Notes: generated by a model from the sequence alone, not told the origin. 64,000 bases of DNA from Pelobates cultripes (GCA_933207985.1 OW240915.1:274896325-274960324), one strand, 5' to 3'; positions 1-11,299 are shown, numbered from the stretch's first letter. Numbers and translations: made by a program.

Positions 1-25
1 TTTGCATATCTCTTGCCATAGGATC

Positions 26-28
<3 letters not shown>

Positions 29-72
<44 letters not shown>

Positions 73-80
73 ATATGTAT
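29..80. repeat. (AT)n microsatellite
   Basis: A run of alternating AT changes into a GTGTGTATATGTATA tail directly beside the left end of the Ngaro element. It may mark the A/T-rich target of that insertion. Confidence 0.9.
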
Positions 81-173
81 AGAAGACTTGGCCTGTAATT
101 GAGGGAGGGACTATTGGTCCTATTTAAACCCAGTAGCCCCTGCTTACCTGTCGTCGACAATCTCGGAAGTTCT
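81..173 (+). repeat. Ngaro split direct repeat A1
   Basis: About 90 bp, from AGAAGACTTGGCCTG to CTCGGAAGTT, recurring almost unchanged at 4844-4936. The only differences seen are a few substitutions such as GAGGGAGGG against GTGGGAGGG and GTCGTCGACAA against GTCATCGATGA. It marks the left end of the element. Confidence 0.9.
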
Positions 174-1811
174 CTGTTTACTTCCGGTTCACAGGACATA
201 GACGTAATTTTCCCGCCTGCCGGCAGTTCGTTCAAATTTTTCTCCCGTGCTAAGTTTTGTGAGTATAGAGAAAGGAAACGAACACAGCCAGCATACGAAT
301 GGCTAACTATAAGTCGTTTTATTACACAAATGCACCTAATATCAATTCGTTAGTCACATCCGTTCATTTAAACTTTCATGTGAAAATCATTCGTTTAAAA
401 TACTACTTGCTGCATTTCGTTTATAGTTTGTCTGTTTCTCCAGTCGGTCAATTTATGTCTGCATGCTACGGTTACAATTTTCGTTCGCATAGAATCAGAC
501 GAATGGCATGTCATTGCTCTCATGTACTGTTTTACATAATATAAGGCTATTACAATCGTGCATATAATCGTTTACTAACCATAATTCAAAGCTCCGTTCG
601 GTTAAATCCTTTAGGTTCATCCTTAAAACTTGAATCTTGTGTCTCTTGCATATTACTGTATAAACAATTCCTGTTTGAACTAATAAGGTAAATTTGATAT
701 ATTAATATTGTGCTAGAGTTATTACCATCTAAGTGTTACGTTTCTCCTGCCTACTGTCAGCCAGCTAGTCTGTTATGGCAACTGGTTCACTTATGTCAGT
801 CATGAAGGTGGTCACTTGATTAATGTGCATCCATGGCTTATACTCTACTATCTATTTCCCCAATGCAATACATTTCTGTTTATTTAGTTATTGTTCAGTC
901 AAACGCTGGTTCAGTAAGTAATATAGTTAAGTTAGTTAATTACATGTCAGTTTTATTTTCCCTCCTTTTATTTTAAAGATACTGCAATTACAAATATTGC
1001 TTGCAGCAGTCCTGTCTTTAAACCAACGCTGCAATTATTTACAAAGGTAGGTTAATATCTCCCTACCCCTATCTCTTATTTTTAGTCTTGTTTCTGGTAT
1101 ATCAGGACTATTAATAAAATCATTACGGTTTGTTTCCCTCAAGCAATAGTTCAAGCAACCACGCTTCAGAGGACAAGGCCAAGTTTACCCAATTCTACCC
1201 AGATAAATCCGTTAGTACTTAGTATCTTTCCCAGTAATTGTTCTTGTCAATTCTACACGTACTTCGGGGGGTTTCGGTTATAACTCATTCATTATGACTT
1301 GTTTTAGGAACAAGTGTGGGTCATTCTTACCAAATACGTCCCACCGACCCAATAGCAGGGTAATAAAAAAAAAAAAAAAATAAATAAAAACTAAAAACCC
1401 AGATAGGTTGTTTCTTTAGTATAAAACCCTTGCCAATCAGGTATAATTTCCAATAGGCCTTTTTGCCTTAGTTGAGTGGTCCTGCAAGGCCAACTCCCAT
1501 CCCCACGAGGTACAAGCCCAATCGGCCCAACGCATGGTTGTTGTCTTGCATCTCGTTATAGTTAGGGCCTCTTATAAGTATCACCAAGAGGCCAACATCC
1601 CCACCGCCTACCCCAGTGGCACAAGAGCCCCACGAGCCAAATCATAGGTAGGGCCTCTCAAAGCCATTTGGCAAGCATTAAGGGCGTCATCTGTCACCTT
1701 TGTTAGTTAGTATTATATCATTTCGCCTTCGGGCATTAAACTAGGGAGCTGGGTTACTTCATATCAATCTGGATATCATATTAATTGTGTCACCTGCCTC
1801 ACACCCATAAC
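174..1811 (+). other. Ngaro 5' leader without long open frames
   Basis: About 1.6 kb of AT-rich DNA between A1 and the first Gag-like start. The short frames here have no recognisable motif. A poly(A)-like run lies at 1363-1380. Wording around 1485-1650 (GGCCAACTCCCATCC and following) resembles 14985-15075 in the second Ngaro copy, which supports a shared leader. Confidence 0.6.
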
Positions 1812-2608
1812 ATGTCCAATGCTTCAATACAAGGAGACGATCTGTCGGTGGCCAGCACCCCGACCTGACCAAGTTCCCAGACAAGGCAAACCGTACTGGC
1901 CAGCCCAGCATCCAGCTACAGATCCTGGACAATACCTAAAATTACAGCCAAACTCAAAAAGAAAAACATTCCCTTCCCTGCCACAGCCAGGAAAGCCAAA
2001 CTTTTTCACCTGTTACACATGATGATAATGAAAGCCCTAGTTCCGAATATAACATCCAAAATAGTTTATCAGAACTTCACAACATGATGGCTTCCCTAGT
2101 GACTTCCATAGCCACTATAAATAACCAGTTGGATAATTTGGAGTCCAATAACCGAACAACCATTCCGGAGGCTCAAATACCCATTGCCCAGCCAGAGCCT
2201 AATTTAGGAGGTAACGCTAACCCTCTTACCGCAAAAAGTACCAATATCATTAACCCGGTACACCTCATTCCACAAAAAATAAAAAGGGACATTATAGAAG
2301 GGAAAGACATTAATCTGGCCTCACTGCTCATAACATCACAAGGCGTAATTGAGAACAGATCTTACATGTTTGACGACTTGTCCGTAGTAATGAAGTCTAG
2401 AGACCCTAGACTTAACAGGAAATTAAATATTCCTGAATTTGTCCTGGCCTTCGGCCTGTATAGGGACATTATTTGTTCAGCTTTTCCCCACCGTAGAGAA
2501 GAACTTGACTTATACTTACAAAAGCTGATAGACCTAGTGTATAAATACGGAGGCTACGTCTTCCACGACTACCACAAGTCCTTCGCTTCTAATCTGCTGC
2601 ATTACTAG
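1812..2608 (+). pseudogene. Ngaro ORF1 (Gag-like), broken
   Basis: A start at 1812 opens with MSNASIQGDDLSVAS and soon hits stops. A 174-residue frame (2084-2608) carries the conserved Gag-like block, with KLNIPEFVLAFGLYRDIIC, FPHRREELDLYL and YKYGGYVFHDYHKSF. This block is typical of vertebrate Ngaro/DIRS ORF1 products, which are thought to package the element RNA. The frame stops at 2606-2608, and a downstream remnant carries the zinc knuckle. At least one frameshift or stop separates the pieces, so no intact protein is possible. Confidence in the family is good; the exact start is uncertain because the 5' part is decayed. Confidence 0.75.
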
Positions 2609-2690
2609 CCCAATACAATACGCCTACTGACTGAGGCCAGTTAGACACAGAATTATTTTGTAGACATTTTGCAGGTTTAAAACACCATCA

Positions 2691-2732
2691 TGTGCAATAT
2701 GTTCCTCAGCAGCTCATGCGGTTAACTTCTGT
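2691..2732 (+). pseudogene. CCHC zinc knuckle at the end of the Ngaro Gag-like region
   Basis: The reading CAICSSAAHAVNFC fits the C-x2-C-x4-H-x4-C pattern of retroelement nucleic-acid-binding knuckles. It follows the Gag-like block at the expected place but is not in one continuous open frame with it. Confidence 0.65.
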
Positions 2733-2741
2733 CCCAGTAAC

Positions 2742-3587
2742 GTGGCAATACCTTCCACTGGCAATACCAACCCAGATTTTCTACCCAATATGGCCCAAAG
2801 AGAATTGAGAGATAAACTAGGCAGGCCTATCATTTTTCTGGGGAAGACCCAAGTCTGTAACCACTTCAATGCTGGCGGATGTAATTACAGTGCTTGCAGA
2901 CTCCTTCATGGGTGCTTACTTTGTTTCAGAGCACATGCTAAAACAATGTGCCCAAACAGATTGTACCCAAAAAGATCATCTACACCAATAAACGTACCTA
3001 ATTTGCAGCGTTACCTGACTGAGTACCCTTCTTCAGATCTGGTAGAATTTCTCACCTCTGGTTTAACTAATGGGTTTCACACGGGTTTTGTTGCACTCCC
3101 CACAGGAATTCTGGAATGCCCCAACTTACAGTCTGCACTCACTAACTGACTCCTCAATAAAGAGATCAAGAATGGTTTCATGATAGGGCCTTTCACTACC
3201 CCACCTTTCACCTCCTGGAGAACGAACTCTCTAGGCATAGCAACAGGAAAATTTAATAATAAAAAAAGCCTCATCATCGATTTTTCAGCACCTCAGTCTT
3301 CTACTACACCTAGCCTAAATGCACTAATACCATCCGAGGATTTCTCATTACAATATGCAAGAATAGACAATGCCATACAAGCTATCATTAACTCCGGCAA
3401 AGCAACATGGTTAAGTAAAACAGATATTACAAATGCATTTAAACTACTACCAATCCATCAATCACTCTGTCATCTGCATGGCGTTAAGTGGGAGGACAAT
3501 AATTATTTCGCCACTAGGCTACCTTTTGGCTCCAAAAGTAGCCCAAAGATTTTAGATATTTTTGATGAAACAAAAATTTTTGCTTAA
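2742..3587 (+). pseudogene. Ngaro zinc-binding region and N-terminal half of reverse transcriptase, broken
   Basis: The first frame (2742-3149) has a cysteine/histidine cluster, CNHFNAGGCNYSACRLLH then CLLCFRAHAKTMC, typical of the Ngaro Gag-Pol junction, and runs into the start of the reverse transcriptase. A stop at 3147-3149 splits it from the second frame (3180-3587). That frame has SLIIDFSAPQSS, LNALIPSEDFSLQYARID, TWLSKTDITNAFKLLPI (with the first catalytic Asp) and FATRLPFGSKSSPKI, all in the order of DIRS/Ngaro reverse transcriptases. Homology is continuous but the frame is not. A short tandem duplication (3441-3697) disrupts the 3' side. Confidence 0.8.
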
Positions 3588-3697
3588 ACTACTACCAATC
3601 CATCAATCACTCTGTCATCTGCATGGCGTTAAGTGGGAGGACAATAATTATTTCGCCACTAGACTACCTTTTGGCTCCAAAAGTAGCCCAAAGATAT
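3441..3697 (+). repeat. Tandem duplication inside the Ngaro reverse transcriptase
   Basis: About 113 bp starting AAACTACTACCAATCC (3441-3553) is repeated almost perfectly at 3584-3697. The two copies differ at about one base (AGGCTACC against AGACTACC). The offset of about 144 bp duplicates the segment encoding LLPIHQSL to SKSSPKI. Confidence 0.9.
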
Positions 3698-4099
3698 TTT
3701 TGCTGAAACATTGACTTGGCTCTTACTTAACAAATGCAGATGTCCAGTAGTGATTCACTGTCTGGACAATTTTCTCTCTATTGAACCACATCACTTCACA
3801 CCAGACAGCCTACGTCACATGCTTTCACTGTTTGAAATCTAGGAATTCCGGTAGCCCTGGACAAAACAGAAGGTCCCAACACAGAGATTATTACTTTTTG
3901 CCACATATCTCTAAAATTAGCATTCAATACAATCAAACTTTACTTAACAGACATACAACACTACATGTTAGCTATTTATCCTAACAAAGCTCCATTTTTA
4001 GCCTCCAGTCAAAAGTGTCCTAAGAGGCGTTCAGAGACTAACAATTCATAATCCCCTTAAAAGACTTCCAATAGATAGTAACCTATTTAGGAACATCTC
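3698..4099 (+). pseudogene. Ngaro reverse transcriptase/RNase H remnant with altered active-site box
   Basis: After the duplication the reading resumes with TWLLLNKCRCPVVIHCLDNFLSIEP (3713-3782, reading through). The normal box of this group is LDDF; here it is LDNF, so the second catalytic Asp is lost. HHFTPDSLRHMLSLFE follows before in-frame stops. The RNase H part expected next is not recognisable. The shortened distance to the recombinase suggests a deletion in this part of the pol region. Confidence 0.65.
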
Positions 4100-4674
4100 C
4101 GATTCACTAGACAAGAGCCCTTTTGACAGTACCACTAATCTGATAATCAAATCCGCAGCCTATATAGCCTTTTATGGTTTCCTGAGACACGAGGAATTTT
4201 ACGTGGAAAAAGCATCCAACTTTAAGTCATTCCTTGAGAGAAAAGACCTAACTAAAGTGCACGACCACTATATCCTGTCAATCTCTCATACCAAAACTAG
4301 CCAGACTGGCTCCCCAGTAGACATAAAATATTACCTACCTCTACCAAGTAGTGTCCAATTCAAATATTGGATAACTTAGTTAAGGTACAGCTTACAGCTA
4401 ACCCCAAATTCCCACTACTAGCCATTCAAGGAAACCCCTAACAACCAAACAGTTCATGCTATACATATGCCCATTGATACTCAGACTAGGACACAACCCG
4501 CATTCCTTCTCTGGCCATTCATTTCATATTGGGGCGGCCACAGCAGCTTCTGGTAATCACATACCAACACATATCATTATGAACATGGGACGTTGGAAAC
4601 CCTCCGCCTACAACAGGTACATTCCTAATCCAGAAAAGGAAATCAGACTAACTTTCCATGAAATGTCTAAATAA
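4100..4674 (+). pseudogene. Ngaro tyrosine recombinase, broken
   Basis: A first block reads NLIIKSAAYIAFYGFLRHEEFYV (about 4137-4205), which carries the first arginine of tyrosine recombinases. The C-terminal block (4456-4674) reads HSFHIGAATAAS and GRWKPSAYNRYI, matching the HxxR box and the nucleophile tyrosine region. The HxxR arginine is a histidine (CAT where CGT is expected), so the catalytic tetrad is incomplete. The enzyme would join the circular cDNA to the genome in place of a DDE integrase. Frame breaks between 4330 and 4456 separate the blocks. Confidence 0.8.
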
Positions 4675-4768
4675 TGTCTTGCTAAATAAAGTATGTCTAG
4701 CAAAAGAAATAGTTTTCAGAATTTTTGCCTTCTTTATACAGGTTTAACCTCACGTTGTTTTCGGCACA

Positions 4769-4843
4769 CCTCAACCTAGTTTTGTTCTTATTAATTTACA
4801 TAATACCATAACCATACGTTCCTCTAAATGTGCCGTACACAAA
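4769..4843 (+). repeat. Ngaro split repeat B1
   Basis: About 75 bp from CCTCAACC through CTAAATGTGCCGTACACAAA. It recurs almost perfectly at 4991-5066, with A2 lying between the two copies. Confidence 0.9.
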
Positions 4844-4936
4844 TGGAAGGCTTGGCCTGTAATTGTGGGAGGGACTATTGGTCCTATTTAAACCCAGTAG
4901 CCCCTGCTTACCTGTCATCGATGATCTCGGAAGTTC
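4844..4936 (+). repeat. Ngaro split repeat A2
   Basis: Near-identical copy of 81-173, placed between B1 and B2. Its presence gives the overlap thought to be needed to template a circular cDNA. Confidence 0.9.
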
Positions 4937-4990
4937 CCCTCCCTCCTCACCCTTTATTATTTCATATTATCTAGGTGGGCCCTCTTTTTA

Positions 4991-5066
4991 CCTCAACCGA
5001 CTTTTGTTCTTATTAATTTACATAATACCATAACCATACGTTCCTCTAAATGTGCCGTACACAAAT
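4991..5066 (+). repeat. Ngaro split repeat B2, right end of element
   Basis: Copy of B1 starting CCTCAACCGACTTTTG and ending near GTACACAAAT. Similarity stops at about 5066, taken as the element's right edge. Confidence 0.85.
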
Positions 5067-5194
5067 ATATTTGTGTTCGGGGCAATAATGCTGTAGGATA
5101 AATAGTAAAACATAACATAGTTGAGAATACAAATATACAAATAGTAAAGTAAAACCAGTTTGTTGTGGTGGGCCAAAACCGACAAATGCAGTAG

Positions 5195-6320
5195 GCCTGT
5201 GTGACGAACTGAGCCTTGTCACGTGTTTTTGGAGTGGCCTGCTGGCCAGCCTCTTTCCAAAAGACTATGGGCCCAGATTTGGTTCATGGGATTTTATGTT
5301 TGGTTCGGGAACTGAACAGCCGCACAAACTGGAGACCACCCTGGAGTTTGTTAAGCCTAATTGCTACTTTGTAGCAATTTCCACCGCAATGTGTTTACAC
5401 CATTGACGGATGCACCCAGTGCTTCCCGAGGGCTCCAAGCACTCGACCAGACACCATAACCACTGCATACCCCACGAACCGCGACAGCTAGGTTGGGGTC
5501 TCGCCGTCTCCTACCCACCCTGGACCTACGACAAGGCTCCAGGTTCCAGTGGGTGAACCTCTCTTAATCCAGAGAGAAGGAACAGGAACAAGCTCTTACA
5601 AGAGCTTAGTAATTATTCAAGTGAGTATGAAGAGCATAGCAAACCCTTGTAGCAGATTCCCCCAATAAGAGACAGGACTCTAGATTGAGGGTGAAGTAAA
5701 ACTGAAGGTTTATTGCCACAGCTTGGAATATATACAGTTTTCCAGGCCAGAGGCACACCCCCTGGACCTGATAGAAAATAGGGACACAAGGCAAATAAAC
5801 CAATTGGAACAATAATTAACACTGTAACACTCCCACATACAGTCAGTACAATCCCTCCCCTCTGCCTGTGACATAATTAACAAAAACAATGGACTAACTC
5901 AATTAACTCTAAGCAGAAAAACAAAGAGTTTTACAAACCCCAAAAAGTACCCAAAAATACAAAATATATCGCCACAAATAGCCCCGATCTGGGTGAACAA
6001 CATACCCAGATCGGTTCTCGGGTTCAGGAATTTCCTGGAAGTCTTATTTTTGCCCCACCGTGCACATGGTCCCATGCCCAAAACAGTTCCATACACTCGA
6101 TGACAAAACACTGCTGGACAATTTAAGAATCTGTTCCAGTTAAAAGTCCATGGGGCATAAACAGTAGTTTTGAACATGGGTTATCAAAAGGGCTTATAGT
6201 CCCAGGGTAGGAGGCTGGCAAACAGGCCCCTCCAAAACCCAGTGGCGATGTTGCTTTCGTCATAACATCCTTGTCCTCCAGGATGTCCGTCTTGAGACTA
6301 GACAGGACCACATGCAATGG
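5195..6320. repeat. Two opposed pieces of a putative LTR-like dispersed repeat (family A)
   Basis: The right piece (about 5675-6320) matches 29640-30360 and 34850-35440 block by block: TTTATTGCCACA, AACTCAATTA...GCAGAAAAA, the GATCTGGGTGAACAAC block, then GGGTTCAGGAATTTCC and CCCAAAACAGTTCC. The left piece (about 5195-5340) has GCCAGCCTCTTTCC and GACTATGGGCCC, matching the plus-oriented copy at 44553-44900, so the two pieces lie in opposite directions. A TGTGACGAACTG/TGTTACAAACTG start is compatible with an LTR. No coding capacity is seen and the class is not proven. Confidence 0.55.
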
Positions 6321-6419
6321 TTAATGACCGTTGGAACATCTGAGATTTAACAGAGATACAAATATGAAAGAAAAAAAAAAAACTGACAGCTTGTAGTACC
6401 CTTTTGCAGCAGTTAGAGG

Positions 6420-7001
6420 GCCCCTTATTGCCGTAATACACAAACACCCGTAGTCTAAGAATTCCTTTTAATTTGTATAAAGTGTAACTTCATAGAGTGT
6501 AAGGTGTTCGGGCGAAAGCTTCAATTGGAATCGTGTACTATTCGCTAGAATAGCTGTTTGTCCGTAACAGTGCGAAAGCATGCGAAGTGGATCCTAGACA
6601 TTCGAAAGGAGCTCCCCTGTATATAACCCTGCATTCGGGCCTTTAAGCAGAAAGAAACTAATTAACATATGAGCGGTTAAGTAATGAAATAGACCCAAGC
6701 CGAGATGATGCCGTGGGATGCAACCGAGGCGCAACGGCTGGGCCTAGAGCTTAAGGTTCAGCGGACAACTTCCAGTTCAGTGTCCTTCAAACTGGAGCAA
6801 GAAGCGGGCTGGAAACAGTCAGTGAGAAGAAACGATTGTACTGGCAGCCAGCAACAAGGAAACCGGACCACAAGGGGAAACAAGGTAACAGCAAGATGGT
6901 GACTTATAAGTGACCGGAAGTCGTCACCTGCAACTTACAAGACCCATAACAGTGTGAGAGAAAGAGTTACCAAGCCCCTCCCACAACTACAGGCCCAGCC
7001 T
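6420..7001. repeat. Unclassified repeat ending in an inverted Ngaro-like A fragment
   Basis: The region has no convincing gene. At 6975-7001 the sequence CCTCCCACAACTACAGGC with flanks is the near-perfect reverse complement of the first bases of the Ngaro A repeat (4846-4872). It could be the edge of a related element in the other orientation. The 65-codon frame at 6705-6902 has no known motif. Confidence 0.4.
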
Positions 7002-7009
7002 TAAATATA

Positions 7010-9480
7010 TATACTGAAGAAAAGTTATTTAGTTATTTAAAATTTCTGCCTTTAGCTATCTAAAATAGAGAGTTGCTAATAGTTGTGTTAGTAGCTGTCA
7101 GGGTTATTCACTAAAAACAATAGTTTGCATCATGAAAACAGTGTCATTTCTCAGAAACCACACTGTTTTCATTTGCAAGGCTGCTGGGGTGCATCTATGC
7201 CCTGAAAGCACGCATATGATGTAATATTGTCCCACTAACTGAAAGACATTACAAACTTCAAGGATTACCAGTATGCTTCACCACATTTGACCTCTTCTTC
7301 ACCACAGGAGCCTGTTTCACCCATGCTTTTTCAAATCCTTTCACATTACCAGGGAAATCTATTGTGGATTGTGTCAGACACCTTCAAAAATGAACTGTAA
7401 AAGACTATTGCAAGTTCTTCGTGCTGTCTGTGTTACCATAGTTACTCCCGAATAGCACATTTTTCATCAGATTTTTCACTACCAATACTTTATTGGGAGT
7501 TTAGACAGTCTGAAGACACACATATTTCTACCCATAACCTCTACCCTTTCTATACTTTGTACTTTCCGTATCTTTTTCTATAAACTTATAGCTGAAAAAA
7601 AAATCATATTGTTGTATATACCAGTTTACTCAGATTGCTAAATTCATATTTTGACCAGTAGGTGTCACTAAATTTGAATCTATATACCTGGACCACCTAG
7701 AATTGCTTAGTAGAGAAGCTTTCCTAAAAGTGACATCCTAGGCACCAGAACCACTGCAACTTAACATGATGATTCTGAAGAGCAAAGAGACTGTGCATGT
7801 AGGCTCAAAAATGCAAACACTGCCAATGCATCTTTATGAAGAGATGCTGATAGGTGGCAATTGTTGTGAATGTGCACTACTGTCTCAATGCTTCCCTATG
7901 GGGAAGTATTGGATTGGCTGAAATCACTAGCATTGACAATCTCTCTCTCAGCCAGCGGAGGAGGGGTGAAAGCAGACAGACAGGCATTCTGGACAATGTC
8001 AGGTAAGTAAAATGTTTTGTCTAACTTAATTAAGGGGTCATCGTTAATCTAAATAGTTAGAATAACACTCTAGGGTTAGGAAACACCTGAGTGTTTCCTT
8101 AATGTACTTTTGTAGGAAGGAAATTTACTGGAAGGTTGCATATGATTTTATGATAATTTAAAAACTACTTGACATTGCAGGCTTTTATATCCAATTTATC
8201 ACAGGAAAAATGTTCTGGGATCTCTCCTATACCCTTTTCTGTACACTTGAACTCAGACTCATTTCCATTTTGAATGCTTTGATATAGAACCCGAGTCTCA
8301 TAATATGAGACATCTGAATTTACTTAAATTAGTCATAGTTCCCATTCAGGGAACTAATCAAAAGTTTGGGAAATTAAACTAGATAAATGGAAGTTTTGTA
8401 TCCAACCTTCAGTCAATGTATGCAACCCAGCTGAAGCGGTAGTGTGCTGGTAATGCTACCTGAATGAATGGGTACAAAAGTTTATTTGGATAATAATATT
8501 GGAACACACCTCTCCTTTTTATTGGAAATCTTGGTTCTGCGGTAACAAGCTTATAGCAAATGTGGAACACTTCATTTTGACACACAATTAAACAGCTGAC
8601 TTTAGCTTAAACCTGCTGACCTGCCCTGGACAAGGTTGTCTTTGTAGGAATATGGGGATTATCTTGACCCGCATACATTTTTTTTAACAGTTGATGATAG
8701 CCGGATAGCAGTGACGGTCCAGCTGACACATTTTAATCCTCACAACACTGTTAAGATGTCAATACTTACATATGATGGGAATAAAATAAAAAACATGAAA
8801 TGTTATCACTTCAGCTCTTTTGTCGCACATCACTACCCATAGAATGAAGCCTTTCAATTAATATCTTAAACAGAACCATAGCGTACTAACTTAAAGCCTT
8901 CGCTTTCACAAAATAAATGTTGGAAGGAAAACATTATAAACAGCATCTTGTTAATACAAGAGATTTGTGTTGTTTAAATTCTTCTTCAAACAAAATCCAT
9001 GCTCTTGCAAGACACAGTTACTCATTCTTTCTCTCTGCTTTTCTTCTTCTTGATCAACAAATATGATAAATGGAAATATTGACTTTCAGATTGAATACTC
9101 CATAATACTCCAAAATAAATGTATGATACATAGATAATTTATAATTTGTTTGTTTTCTTGCATGCTGACAAATGCATCTTTATTGTTGTTAATGTCACAG
9201 CTTTCTATTCTAATAGACAAGTTAGAAATGTGCTTTCTATGTGTCTCTTATTCCCAAGGATTTGTTTGATTTCCATCTAACCTATTAGATACGGGCAAAT
9301 ACATAGTGTGCAATGATGGCCATGGACCAAGGTCGACAGGGGACATCAAATGATCTCAGCCAGCCCATGCAGGGCATTATATGCTCAAAGATGGCTCTCT
9401 GTCCAGTCATGGGTTGGCGGAAAGATCAAATATATCACTCACCCTCCCAGCAAACTCTAATGCTGGGGAAAGCAAACACT
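7010..9480. other. No gene seen; AT-rich unassigned DNA
   Basis: Only short frames occur and none carries a recognisable domain. A phrase at 7098-7115 (AGGGTTATTCACTAAA) recurs at 21294-21312, so parts are dispersed repeats. No RNA gene or array was recognised. Confidence 0.6.
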
Positions 9481-9489
9481 CCACACCTC

Positions 9490-10330
9490 CTCCTATATAC
9501 AAACTACTCTCCATATACACAGACATTATCCCCTATACGTGCACACACATTCACTCACAATACACCCCCTATACACACACATTACATGCTCTATAGACAC
9601 AAGACTCCCTAAAGATACGAAGTCTGTCCTGAAAGTATCCAGCCATGTAATGTGAAAAATAAAGACATTTATTGAAGAACATACAAGAAACATTGTACAT
9701 AGAATAATGATGCCACAGTCTCCTTCAAAGTAGGCACCTTGGGACCTTACACAGTTCTCCCAGCATATCTTACACTTTTCAAAACACTCTACAAAATCCT
9801 TTGTTGGAATTGCCATTGGCTACTCTTCCCTTTTTAAGGTGATTTTAGCTTTGGAAAAAAAACAGAAGTTGCAGGGCGCCAAATCTTTCAACAGATTTCC
9901 GACCATCTTTGTGCAATACTTTTATTTGTGCTGCACTCATTGCTTTGTCCCGAAAGTCTTCTGAATCATCCGAATAGTTTCTGCGGAGGAATGTTCAAAC
10001 GTAACACAAAATTTGATGCAGGTTTGTTGCTCTGCTCGCTCAGTCCAGGCTGGACTTTTTCCAGACAAACCTTGTACACAATATACCCCATGTAGAATAT
10101 ACAATGCATATTATATGTACATATACACATTGCAGCTTCTAGATACACGTATACACACTTTCCCTATACACACACTACAGCCCATAGTTACACACTCATG
10201 TACCCTACAGCCCCTAGTTGAACATAGTAAACCACAAACAGAACCCCTTACACACACGCATAACGACAAGAGTATCCCAACACATACAACACCAAAGGTA
10301 GCCTCTGCACATTGCACAACACCCTTTACC
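9490..10330. repeat. CA-rich degenerate minisatellite, interrupted by a mariner relic
   Basis: Tracts of CACACATTACA, TACACACAC and CTATACAC type occur at 9490-9603 and resume at about 10075-10330. The block between them is the mariner remnant. The 127-codon frame here is just the repeat translated. Confidence 0.7.
9604..10035 (-). pseudogene. mariner-type (DD34D) transposase fragment
   Basis: On the minus strand, the block rc 9865-9885 reads DLAPCNF, matching the YSPDLAPCDF motif that holds the third catalytic Asp of mariner transposases. It is followed by KLKSP-like residues, and then by a frame (rc 9526-9816) with FEKCKICWENCVRSQGAYFEGD, the typical C-terminal end. The catalytic domain upstream is missing or unreadable, and a stop separates the two blocks. 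A cut-and-paste enzyme acting at TA sites is implied for the ancestor; this copy is dead. The outer ends and a TA duplication cannot be fixed by eye. Confidence 0.7.
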
Positions 10331-11230
10331 AGCCCTGTCTCACTTTTGTCCTCTGGAATCCAAATTTTGGGGACACCAAAGATAAATAACCAGTAAATGC
10401 AGCTCAGTCATGTCATTAAATTTTCTTGTGCCACAGAAAACAAACACATTTTCACTATATATTAGCATTTCAACAATTTTCTGCACTAACTTACTCATTT
10501 TGGGAGGCATGCTTGTTATTTGTGACATAACATGTCCACTGCCTGGCCTGCACATCTTATTTGGCCTTCTCTGCCCTTAAGTGCAATGGGTACATGTCTA
10601 CACCTTTCTATGCTAAGAATTTGAATTATACTTAAAATTATTTTATATTTTTATTATATTTGAACACGGTGAAACATTTGGTTCACCCCAAAACATTTTG
10701 TGCACTTATGGGCACATTTTCCCTGCATTTGCTTCACAGATCAAATGAGAAAAAGTAACCAATAGAGGGAAAGGAGGAGCAGTAAAAAAAATAAAAAAAT
10801 CTATATGTATACATTTATTAAATATATAATAAATAATATACTAATATATACACATTTCTTACTGCTCCTCTCTATTTCTTCCTCTGTTGGTCTCTTCTCA
10901 CTTTATCTGTGCATAAAATCAACATTTAGTCCCCTAACCAACAATCTTGTTCTTTCCCATCAATCGTCTCTTTTTTTTTTGGAACTCCAAATCACGGATC
11001 AAACTATTCTGTTTGTTTATTGTTGGTTTTGTCTGTTTCATAATTCGGTCACATGATGATTCAGAGTTACAAAATTAAGCTTTCCCATGCATCCAGTTTG
11101 TGAGCATCCTACAGTGTGGAAAAGAACAGTGCTCTATAAGCTCATATGAACTGCAACTAGGCAAAGGGAACTTTTTTTTAATAGATTGTGCCTCTATACT
11201 AGCATGTGTTTGAGTAATGCACTGCTAATG
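10330..11230. other. No gene seen; AT-rich DNA
   Basis: Contains A/T-rich tracts around 10780-10850 (ATATATAAT runs) and a short T run near 10970. The frame at 10805-11056 has a hydrophobic composition expected of AT-rich DNA and no motif. Confidence 0.55.
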
Positions 11231-11299
11231 GAAAAGTGTCATGTATCCTTTGTTTCCATGTGGCAAAAACTGAGATAATTCCTTCTGAAGATCAAGGGG

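Larger units (their letters stand above)
81..5066 (+). mobile_element. Ngaro-type (DIRS-order) tyrosine-recombinase retrotransposon, nearly full length, inactive
   Basis: The order of parts is A1 (81-173), a long leader, a Gag-like frame, zinc knuckles plus reverse transcriptase, a tyrosine recombinase, then B1 (4769-4843), A2 (4844-4936) and B2 (4991-5066). Split direct repeats of the form A1...B1-A2-B2 are the hallmark of Ngaro elements; DIRS-1 has inverted ends instead. No target-site duplication is seen, as expected for recombinase-mediated insertion. All frames are broken, and key residues are changed in both the reverse transcriptase (LDNF) and the recombinase (HSFH). Assignment to the Ngaro group rests on structure plus motifs; the family name within Ngaro is unknown. 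Confidence 0.9.

Noticed and set aside
99..544. Two overlapping frames at the left of the window
   Set aside because: They lie in the Ngaro A1 repeat and leader and have no motif; the real Gag-like frame is downstream.
10013..10396. 127-codon Thr/His-rich frame
   Set aside because: CA-rich array in translation, joined to mariner relic sequence.
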